The translations under genes and the position numbers were made by a program. The notes under the pieces are model-generated. The model had not been told where the DNA came from and searched no databases. It was given only the letters and a program-made list of their open reading frames with translations. 32,426 nt of DNA from Clostridium sp. CAG:253 (GTDB lineage: Bacteria > Bacillota > Clostridia > Lachnospirales > Lachnospiraceae): positions 84,436 through 116,861 of the forward strand of contig FR887325.1 of assembly GCA_000436755.1 (NCBI GenBank). Direction: 5' to 3'. Positions 26,286 through 32,426 of the stretch are shown piece by piece. How positions within the stretch are numbered: the first letter of the stretch is position 1; each line of letters begins with the position of its first letter.

Positions 26286-26486
26286 ATGAAGGGTACAGTT
26301 AAGTGGTTTAACGCAAAAAAAGGTTTTGGTTTCATTTCAGACGAGACAGGTAAGGATGTATTCGTACATTATTCAGCACTTCAGATGGATGGTTTCAAAG
26401 TTCTTGACGAAGGTGAAGAAGTGGAATTTGACGTTGTAAACGGAGAAAAAGGACCACAGGCTTCAAATGTTGTAAAGGTTGGCTAA
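26286..26486 (+). CDS. csp: Cold-shock domain protein (CspA family)
   Basis: This is a 66-aa single cold-shock domain, an RNA/DNA-binding beta barrel that melts mRNA structure. RNP1 KGFGFI is at residues 12-17 and RNP2 VFVHY at 25-29; the domain starts [13 protein letters not shown] and ends QASNVVKVG, full length for the family. The ATG follows AGGAGG at 7-8 nt. It is monocistronic, with its own promoter at 26165 and a terminator at 26599-26624. Confidence 0.98.
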   Translation: MKGTVKWFNAKKGFGFISDETGKDVFVHYSALQMDGFKVLDEGEEVEFDVVNGEKGPQASNVVKVG

Positions 26487-26598
26487 TTTACCTTTACATT
26501 TGTTATAATCGAAGCATGGATTCATTCTTATTTTTATAGATATATTTTTATTTTAATTTTTTTGATTTTTTGACAAGATTATAATAAAGCATTAATTA

Positions 26599-26640
26599 AG
26601 GGACATCATTTTATTGATGTCCCTATTCTTATATATTTAT
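26599..26640 (+). terminator. Terminator after csp, possibly bidirectional
   Basis: AGGGACATCA (26599-26608) pairs perfectly with TGATGTCCCT (26615-26624) around a 6-nt loop, followed by a T-rich tract. It stands between the convergent csp and fucosidase genes. The minus-strand tail (TTAATTAATGCTTTATT) is weaker but could serve the fucosidase transcript. The remaining bases of this 224-bp gap are AT-rich and hold nothing else I recognise. Confidence 0.8.
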
Positions 26641-26710
26641 GTTTTATAAATATCATGATTATAAGTTATATAAACATTTTTTGATTTTATATAGTCACAC
26701 ATTCTTATAC

Positions 26711-28168
26711 CTATTTAAGTCTCATTCTGTACACAACAGGCTTGTCGCTCTTTACAAACGGTGCTTTTATTATCATTCTGTCATCTTCTCTGATAAACTC
26801 CGGCTGTTCATCATAACCGAGTGCCTTAAATTCCTCAATAATGCCATGAAAATCTTTGCTGTTTTCTCCCATGCTCTTAACGATTATATCTTCACCATTC
26901 TGCTTCATAGGTATTATGTAAATGCAATCTGCCTTACATGTAAATCGTATATCCTCGGATGTGAAATCTTTTCTTCCCTCTTCTGAGAACATTCCTTCTA
27001 CAACTTCCGTACTTCCCTCTTCCTGAACTCTCCAAGGATGTGTACCGTAGATTGCCTCTCCATTTACATCCATCCACTCTCCGATTTCTTCCATTATATT
27101 TATCTCTTCGTCGCATATCGTACCGTCAGCTTTTGGTCCGACATTTAACAAAAGACAGCCATTCTTGCTGACAATATCAACCAAATCCTGAAGTATGTCA
27201 CTTGATTTCTTAAATCTGTTCTGCTCAGTATAACACCATGAATTGAATGCCATAGATGTGTCTGCCTGCCAGTAAAATGGTTTTGCCTCCGAGAAATGAC
27301 CTCGCTCCATGTCGAGTATTCCCGTTCCAAGCATCATGGCATCATGTTTATATGATATGCCAACTTTCATGCCCCACTCATTGGCACGGTTATAATAATA
27401 TGCCGCAAATTTCTTTAAATATTCCTTTACGGAATCGTGCTGTATCCACCAGTCAAAATAAACCATTGACGGCTTATATTTTTCAACAAGTTCACAGTTT
27501 CTTGCAAGCCAGTCCTCAAGAAATTCCTTCGGAGGTGCAGGACTGAAAAGATCCTGATTATCAGGTTCGGGCATTGCCGGCCAATAGAAATCACCGAGTT
27601 TCATAGGCTGCTTTATATCACTCTCAAACTCACAGCCATGTCCCATAAAGAAAGCATGCTCAACACGATGATTAGACTCACAAAAAACAAGACCCTCATC
27701 CTGAATTGCTTTTTTGAGTTCACCGAGTACATCTCTTTTCATGGCTTTTTTTACGCTTGTCCACTCACTTATCTCACTGTCATACATCTGAAATCCGTCG
27801 TGGTGCTCAGCTACAGGCATAACATATTTTGCCCCCGCTTTTTTAAACAATTTAACCCACTCTTTCGGATTAAATTTCGGTGCAGTAAACATCGGTATAA
27901 AATCCTTATATCCAAATTTAGTATGCTCGCCAAAAGTCTCTCTGTGATGTTTCCATTCTTCCATGTCCTGAATGTACATATTTCTTGAATACCATTCATT
28001 GTTGAAAGCCGGAACACTAAACAATCCCCAATGGATAAATATACCAAACTTGGCATCTCTGAACCACTTCGGTGCTTCGTACTCAGACAAAGATACCCAG
28101 TCCGGCTTATACGGTCCTTTTTCAATCACTTCGTCTACAATCTTTAAATATTTTTCCTGTACTGTCAT
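26711..28168 (-). CDS. Alpha-L-fucosidase, glycoside hydrolase family 29
   Basis: This is a glycosidase of the GH29 fold that would release alpha-L-fucose from oligosaccharides. It has 485 aa and no signal peptide, so it likely acts in the cytoplasm on imported sugars. The N-terminal barrel begins with WFRDAKFGIFIHWGLFSVPAF and YVMPVAEHHDGFQMYDS. The probable nucleophile is the Asp in PSMVYFDWW. The family hallmark LLLNVGPKADGTI is near residue 350, and a small C-terminal beta domain follows. ATG 28168 has GGAGG 7 nt upstream. No transporter or other fucose genes are nearby. Its exact linkage preference cannot be read from sequence. Confidence 0.92.
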   Translation of the reverse strand: MTVQEKYLKIVDEVIEKGPYKPDWVSLSEYEAPKWFRDAKFGIFIHWGLFSVPAFNNEWYSRNMYIQDMEEWKHHRETFGEHTKFGYKDFIPMFTAPKFNPKEWVKLFKKAGAKYVMPVAEHHDGFQMYDSEISEWTSVKKAMKRDVLGELKKAIQDEGLVFCESNHRVEHAFFMGHGCEFESDIKQPMKLGDFYWPAMPEPDNQDLFSPAPPKEFLEDWLARNCELVEKYKPSMVYFDWWIQHDSVKEYLKKFAAYYYNRANEWGMKVGISYKHDAMMLGTGILDMERGHFSEAKPFYWQADTSMAFNSWCYTEQNRFKKSSDILQDLVDIVSKNGCLLLNVGPKADGTICDEEINIMEEIGEWMDVNGEAIYGTHPWRVQEEGSTEVVEGMFSEEGRKDFTSEDIRFTCKADCIYIIPMKQNGEDIIVKSMGENSKDFHGIIEEFKALGYDEQPEFIREDDRMIIKAPFVKSDKPVVYRMRLK

Positions 28169-28193
28169 TCAGAAACCTCCATACTCTATATTA

Positions 28194-28233
28194 TTGATGT
28201 TGAGGTCAAAAAGTATTTTGACCCTTGCAGCAT
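28194..28233. repeat. Palindromic intergenic repeat, copy 2 (diverged)
   Basis: GGTCAAAA (28204-28211) and TTTTGACC (28216-28223) form a perfect 8-bp stem around AGTA, with imperfect outer pairing (TGATGTTGA against TTGCAGCATATCA). It shares the core TTTTGACCCTTGCA with 7383-7396 and has the same orientation. It lies between the fucosidase start and the U32 peptidase stop. Confidence 0.55.
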
Positions 28234-28234
28234 A

Positions 28235-29476
28235 TCATTTATTCTCTTCCTTAACTCTTATCAGATTCATAACATCCGGTGTTTCACTAAGAAGTATTTT
28301 CACAAATTCTCCCGGATGAGGACAGCTCTCAACTTTTTCACCCTTTTCATTTTTCATGTCAAGAACTTTAACCGTCACATTCTCTCCCGATGGCTTCATT
28401 ATCTCTATCTCATCACCAACGCAGAATTTATTTTTCTGTTCTATAAGTGCATAACCTTCCTCATCAACTTCCCTGATAATTCCAAGGAAAACATATCCTC
28501 TCACATATGTGTTGTTGTCATAAATCTGTGTCTCATGAGTAGTCGGTCCATAGAAAAATCCCGTTGTGAACTGTCTGTACGTACACTTTGAGATTTCTTC
28601 CATATAATAATCTTTTTTTGACTCATAAAGCTTTGGTGACTCGAAATAATCATCAATCGCCTGACGATAAGTTCTTGCCACATCTGCCACATAAAGTGCC
28701 GTTTTCATTCGACCCTCTATCTTAAAGCTGTCTATACCCGCATCTACAAGGTCAGGTATATGCTCTATCATACACAAATCCTTTGAATTGAAAATGTATG
28801 TTCCTCTCTCATTTTCTTCGATAGGAAGATACTCACCCGGTCTGCTTTCCTCAACAATATGATACTTCCATCTGCATGGATGTGTACATGCTCCAAGATT
28901 TGCATCTCTTCCCGTAAAATAATTGCTGAGCAGACATCTGCCGGAATATGAAATACACATTGCACCGTGTACAAATGTCTCTATCTCAAGGTCATCAGGA
29001 ATATTCGCTCTTATGTCCTTAATCTCAGCAACCGAGAGTTCTCTCGCTGAAACAACTCTTTTTGCCCCCTGTCTCTGCCAGAAAAGATATGTTGCATAAT
29101 TTACATTATTTGCCTGTGTACTTACATGAATTTCAATTTCAGGACATACTTCTTTTGCTATTGTAAACACACCTGGATCAGATATTATCAGCGCATCCGG
29201 CTTAATCTCTTTTAATTCCTCAAAATATTTTCTGACGCCCTCAAGATCCCTGTTGTGTGCTGTAATATTCGCAGTTACAAATACTCTCTTTCCATATTTG
29301 TGTGCAAACTCTATTCCTTTTTTAATATCTTCATTTGAAAAGTTTTTTGCTTTCGCTCTAAGTCCATATAACTCCCCACCGATATAAACTGCGTCTGCAC
29401 CATACATAACGGCAACTTTCAAAACATCAAGACTACTTGCAGGCACAAGTAATTCCGGTTTTCCATTTGCTAACAT
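28235..29476 (-). CDS. trhP: U32-family peptidase-like protein, probable tRNA hydroxylation protein
   Basis: U32 proteins of this type (YrrO/TrhP) are needed for the 5-hydroxylation of uridine 34 in some tRNAs. It has 413 aa, close to YrrO. Motifs are LLVPASSLDVLKVAVMYGAD, VYIGGELYGLRAKAKNFS, HVSTQANNVNYAT and the U32 signature ETFVHGAMCISYSGRCLLSN, followed by further cysteines in GACTHPCRW, which together may bind a cofactor. ATG 29476 has AGGAGG 5 nt upstream. It follows trmR by 63 bp, which supports the tRNA modification role over a peptidase role. The trhP assignment rests on this neighbourhood and family. Confidence 0.85.
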   Translation of the reverse strand: MLANGKPELLVPASSLDVLKVAVMYGADAVYIGGELYGLRAKAKNFSNEDIKKGIEFAHKYGKRVFVTANITAHNRDLEGVRKYFEELKEIKPDALIISDPGVFTIAKEVCPEIEIHVSTQANNVNYATYLFWQRQGAKRVVSARELSVAEIKDIRANIPDDLEIETFVHGAMCISYSGRCLLSNYFTGRDANLGACTHPCRWKYHIVEESRPGEYLPIEENERGTYIFNSKDLCMIEHIPDLVDAGIDSFKIEGRMKTALYVADVARTYRQAIDDYFESPKLYESKKDYYMEEISKCTYRQFTTGFFYGPTTHETQIYDNNTYVRGYVFLGIIREVDEEGYALIEQKNKFCVGDEIEIMKPSGENVTVKVLDMKNEKGEKVESCPHPGEFVKILLSETPDVMNLIRVKEENK

Positions 29477-29539
29477 AATTTCCTCCTATTTTATCTCTTT
29501 GCATTGTTATTTTAAATTTTTCATTTCTTTTTCTGATTT

Positions 29540-30214
29540 CTAATCGTTATTACTGATACTACCAGGTACAACCTGTGACAATGCCGCACCGTCTCCGACC
29601 GGCAGCACAACAGTTTTAAACCTTTCAGAATGAGTCAGGAAATATAAATATTCTCTCATTCTGCCATGAATTGTCCTGTCACGCTTTGTTATCGCATATC
29701 TTGACTGTATAATATCCCCATCCTGTAAAACATTATCAGTCACCAAAAGACCGTCCTCGTCAAGCATTTCAAGAACAGGTTCCAAAAAATTAAGATACTG
29801 TCCCTTGGCTGCATCCATAAAAATAAAATCATATTTATTCCCTGCCGCCGCAAGCTCTTTTAAAACATCTGCCGCATCACCTTCAAAAAGATTTATTCTT
29901 TCTGTCTTTTCATATCTGGCAAAATTTTCTTTAGCACATTTTATGCGTATCGGAACTTTCTCTATTGTATCTATAATCGTATTATCTGATACATATTCAC
30001 TCATCAACATACTTGAAAAACCGACTGCAGTACCTATCTCTAATACCGCCTTCGGTTTTTTTACTGTCAAAAGAAATGAAATAAGCGACTGCATGGGACG
30101 TCTTATTATAGGTACACCGTCTGCCAAAGCCTCTTTCTCAACCTCTTTTAAATATTCAGGTATGCTCCAGGATATTGAATCAATATATGTTGACAACCTC
30201 TCATCAATAATCAA
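29540..30214 (-). CDS. trmR: SAM-dependent O-methyltransferase, probable tRNA 5-hydroxyuridine methyltransferase
   Basis: This is a class I methyltransferase of the O-methyltransferase 3 (YrrM) type. TrmR methylates 5-hydroxyuridine 34 of tRNA to 5-methoxyuridine. The SAM-binding motif is VLEIGTAVGFSSMLMSEYV, and the acidic metal and SAM segments are FIFMDAAKGQYLNFLEP and DGLLVTDNVLQDG. Several start codons are possible and none is ATG. The TTG at 30214 has GAGAGG 8 nt upstream and avoids overlap with the preceding stop, giving 224 aa; the TTG at 30235 would overlap it. The neighbours are mltG-like upstream and U32/trhP downstream, as in Bacillus yrrL-yrrM-yrrN-yrrO. A general catechol-type methyltransferase is the alternative. 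Confidence 0.85.
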   Translation of the reverse strand: MIIDERLSTYIDSISWSIPEYLKEVEKEALADGVPIIRRPMQSLISFLLTVKKPKAVLEIGTAVGFSSMLMSEYVSDNTIIDTIEKVPIRIKCAKENFARYEKTERINLFEGDAADVLKELAAAGNKYDFIFMDAAKGQYLNFLEPVLEMLDEDGLLVTDNVLQDGDIIQSRYAITKRDRTIHGRMREYLYFLTHSERFKTVVLPVGDGAALSQVVPGSISNND

Positions 30215-30231
30215 AACAAATACCTCTCTTT

Positions 30232-30621
30232 TCAATCGCTTTTTGTAAGCATATCAAGTATTTCTTCATAATCCATACTTGTATTTAATATATAATCTCC
30301 CGGTTTCAATTTCATTTCATCTCTGTCCATAAGCATGGTTCTTATATAAAATGAATATCTGTTTACAATCAATCCGTCATCATATAATTCTTTTGCCACC
30401 TTGTGCATTGACTCATCTTTTGAAATTGAAAACCGTATATCAGTTCCCGGTGCTTTTTCTACAACAACCGGACCATAAATTTCATAACAAATACCATAAC
30501 ACATTTTGCATGCATGAAACATCATAAAAATAATTAAAACAGATACTAAAACATTGACCAGAAGAAGAATACCTCTGCGGAAAAAATTTAACGCCTGTCC
30601 TGCACTTCGGGAACCACTCAT
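30232..30621 (-). CDS. Short MltG-like membrane protein lacking the catalytic domain
   Basis: This 129-aa protein has a single transmembrane helix (GILLLVNVLVSVLIIFMM, about residues 18-35) and an outer part that resembles the LysM-like subdomain of MltG/YceG endolytic transglycosylases (MHKVAKELYDDGLIVNRYSFYIR, then LKPGDYILNTSMDYEEILDMLT). Full MltG proteins are about 330-380 aa and carry a catalytic glutamate in the second domain, which is absent. The gene ends normally with no sign of a frameshift into downstream MltG sequence; TrmR starts just after. It overlaps nothing and starts 2 bp after the ylbF stop. A non-enzymatic role, such as peptidoglycan binding, is inferred. Confidence 0.75.
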   Translation of the reverse strand: MSGSRSAGQALNFFRRGILLLVNVLVSVLIIFMMFHACKMCYGICYEIYGPVVVEKAPGTDIRFSISKDESMHKVAKELYDDGLIVNRYSFYIRTMLMDRDEMKLKPGDYILNTSMDYEEILDMLTKSD

Positions 30622-30623
30622 AT

Positions 30624-30965
30624 CTATCCCTCCAGAAAATCAGTTTCAATACTGATTTCCTCCAAATAACACTCCTGAATTTTTCGTATCATCACACAGT
30701 ACTGATGTTCAGCCGCAAAATATTCATTTGAAAGACCAATATTCAGTAAGTCAGCAAACTCATTCTGAAGATTGTTATTTTCCTGAATAAAATTCTCATT
30801 ATCCGAAAGCTGCAGAGCGAGACTTTTTCTTCTGTAATCACATATTCTTCCATATAATTCCGGTTCATTTTTTACTTTTTTCAAAAGTGTCTGATACTGA
30901 TTATATTCTTTTGTCGATTTTATAACATTTATCAGTGCATTTAATGCATCATCAATTTCTTTCAT
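30624..30965 (-). CDS. ylbF: YlbF/YmcA-family protein
   Basis: This is a 113-aa all-helical protein of the YlbF/YmcA family. In Bacillus, YlbF works with YmcA and YaaT to assist RNase Y in mRNA maturation, and it affects competence and sporulation. It is rich in charged heptads (ALNALINVIKSTKEYNQYQT at the N-terminus; the family-like NLQNEFADLL segment in the middle). It lies 45 bp downstream of the RNase J gene and 2 bp before the MltG-like gene. Placement beside a ribonuclease gene fits a role in RNA processing, but the function in this organism is inferred. Confidence 0.8.
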   Translation of the reverse strand: MKEIDDALNALINVIKSTKEYNQYQTLLKKVKNEPELYGRICDYRRKSLALQLSDNENFIQENNNLQNEFADLLNIGLSNEYFAAEHQYCVMIRKIQECYLEEISIETDFLEG

Positions 30966-31010
30966 TATCCCGCTCCCCTCTGTACAGCCATATATAAAAC
31001 TAAGCCATAA

Positions 31011-32426
31011 TTACTCAACTTCCATGATAATAGGTAAAATCATAGGATTACGTTTCATTTTCTTCCAGAGATAATCACTGAGACTGTCTTTTATTTCAGT
31101 CTTTATCTTGCTCCAATCAGAAACCTTATTGTCAAGACATCTTTCAAGAGCTGCATAAACTATACTCTTTGCCTCATCCATAAGGTACTCTGATTCTCTT
31201 ACATAAACAAATCCCCTTGAAACAATATCAGGGCCTGCAAGAAGCTGGTTAGTATATTTTTCAAGTGTAAGTACAATTATAATAAGACCATTTTCAGAAA
31301 GATGCTGTCTGTCTCTAAGTACAATATTTCCTACATCTCCGACTCCAAGACCATCTACCATTATGCCCTGAGCCTGAACCTTGCCGATAAGTGTAGCTCT
31401 CTCCTGTGTAAGTTCAAGTACATCACCTGATGACAATACTATTGTATTTTCTTTAGGTATACCCATTCCCTGCGCAAGTTCAGCATGTGCTTTCAAATGC
31501 TGATATTCACCATGTACAGGTATCGCATATTTTGGTCTTGTAAGAGAATATATAAGTTTTATCTCTTCCTGAGAAGCATGACCTGATACATGTGTATCCT
31601 GCACAATAACTTTTGCACCTTTCTGTGCAAGTTCATTTATGACCTTTGAAACATTTTTTTCATTTCCCGGAATCGGTCTTGAACTGAAGATTACAGTATC
31701 GCCCGGTTCTATTGAAACTTTTCTGTGAAGATTTGCAGCCATTCTCGAAAGAGCCGCCATCGCCTCACCCTGACTTCCGGTTGTGATAAGCACAAGTTTT
31801 TCAGGCGGATAATTCTTCATCTGTTCCATTTCTATTATTATATTTTTAGGAACGTCCAGATAACCGAGTTCTGTAGCCGTAGTAATAACATTTACCATGC
31901 TTCGTCCCTCAATTACAACTTTTCTTCCATACTTTTCTGCTGAATTTATAATCTGCTGCACTCTGTCAACATTTGATGCAAATGTCGCAACAATTATTCT
32001 GTGTTTTTCATTGTCGGCAAATATATTGTCAAAAGTTTTGCCAACGGTTCTCTCCGACATTGTATAGCCCGGCTTCATGACATTTGTACTGTCACACATA
32101 AGCGCAAGCACACCCTTTTTTCCAAGTTCGGCAAATCTCTGAAGGTCAATAGTCTCTCCGTTTACAGGTGTATAATCAACCTTGAAATCACCTGTGTGAA
32201 CAACTATGCCTGCCGGTGAATATATCGCAAGTGCTGCCGCATCTGAAATACTATGATTTGTTCTGATAAATTCTATTCTGAAACATCCGAGATTTATTGA
32301 CTGACCGTATTTCACAACTTTTCTCTTAACCGGTTTTGGAAGTACATGCTCTTTTAATTTATTGTCGATAAGACCCATTGTAAGCTTTGTCGCATAAACA
32401 GGTACGTTTATCTCTTTTAATACATA
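31011..32426 (-). CDS. rnj: Ribonuclease J, 5' end cut by window edge
   Basis: RNase J is a metallo-beta-lactamase/beta-CASP ribonuclease with 5'-to-3' exonuclease and endonuclease activity, involved in mRNA turnover and rRNA maturation. The visible 471 residues start inside the protein (YVLKEINVPVYATKLTMG, with an internal ATG at 32378). They contain the motif HTGDFKVDYTPV, the beta-CASP domain with MCDSTNVMKPGYTMSE and VDRVQQIINSAEKYGRKV, the IFSSRPIPGNE block, and the metal-binding HVSGHASQEE and PVHGEYQHL histidines. The C-terminal domain ends in PMILPIIMEVE. About 80-100 N-terminal residues, including the HxHxDH motif, lie outside the window. It is the first visible gene of the rnj-ylbF-mltG-like-trmR-trhP run. 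Confidence 0.96.
   Translation of the reverse strand, partial: YVLKEINVPVYATKLTMGLIDNKLKEHVLPKPVKRKVVKYGQSINLGCFRIEFIRTNHSISDAAALAIYSPAGIVVHTGDFKVDYTPVNGETIDLQRFAELGKKGVLALMCDSTNVMKPGYTMSERTVGKTFDNIFADNEKHRIIVATFASNVDRVQQIINSAEKYGRKVVIEGRSMVNVITTATELGYLDVPKNIIIEMEQMKNYPPEKLVLITTGSQGEAMAALSRMAANLHRKVSIEPGDTVIFSSRPIPGNEKNVSKVINELAQKGAKVIVQDTHVSGHASQEEIKLIYSLTRPKYAIPVHGEYQHLKAHAELAQGMGIPKENTIVLSSGDVLELTQERATLIGKVQAQGIMVDGLGVGDVGNIVLRDRQHLSENGLIIIVLTLEKYTNQLLAGPDIVSRGFVYVRESEYLMDEAKSIVYAALERCLDNKVSDWSKIKTEIKDSLSDYLWKKMKRNPMILPIIMEVE

Noticed and set aside
26570..26598. Orphan promoter TTGACA-17-TAATTA before the csp terminator
   Set aside because: The -10 matches poorly, and any RNA would consist of little more than the terminator hairpin.

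Overview
The window reads as chromosomal DNA of a low-GC Gram-positive anaerobe of the class Clostridia, most likely a gut Lachnospiraceae (Lachnospira/Eubacterium/Roseburia-like). This is inferred from the AT-rich sequence, strong AGGAGG ribosome binding sites, PdxS/PdxT vitamin B6 synthesis, RNase J, a YlbF-family protein, a transketolase split into two genes and a TrmR/U32-peptidase cluster. I did no database search, so the genus is a guess. Most genes lie on the minus strand. Only pdxST, an ABC-F ATPase and a cold-shock gene are on plus. No rRNA, tRNA, CRISPR array or complete insertion sequence was seen, and no gene-free stretch exceeds about 225 bases.

Layout. 1-1434 (minus): ilvN and the start of ilvC behind a strong promoter (branched-chain amino acids). 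1533-7333 (minus): aroA, argS, a DUF815 AAA-type ATPase and a secreted transglutaminase-like protein. 7464-10710: the MocR-type regulator pdxR divergent from pdxS-pdxT, with a structured intergenic region. 10749-10866 (plus): an orphan promoter and strong terminator that may define a small RNA of about 80 nt. 10884-17387 (minus): an AT-rich accessory segment with a GT2 glycosyltransferase, an O-antigen-ligase/polymerase-like membrane protein, a large secreted WG-repeat/Ig-like protein and a tyrosine recombinase. 17551-19013 (minus): thiM and thiW (thiazole salvage). 19152-21687 (minus): tal and the two transketolase halves. 21812-24115 (minus): a degenerate arylsulfotransferase-like secreted protein and a thioesterase. 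24261-26486 (plus): ABC-F ATPase and cold-shock protein. 26711-28168 (minus): GH29 fucosidase. 28235-32426 (minus): RNase J (5' end cut off), ylbF, a truncated MltG-like protein, trmR and a U32 peptidase (trhP-like), resembling the Bacillus yrrL-yrrM-yrrN-yrrO neighbourhood.

The most exciting signal is at 16343-16528. An exact 18-bp inverted repeat flanks 150 bp that contain promoter-like sequences in both orientations. The element sits exactly between the 3' end of an intact tyrosine recombinase gene and the start of the large secreted-protein gene. This is the expected layout of a site-specific invertible promoter driving phase-variable expression of a surface protein. The best promoter (extended -10 with a perfect TATAAT) currently points away from the secreted-protein gene and into the recombinase gene, so the sequenced orientation may be OFF and may make antisense RNA to the recombinase.
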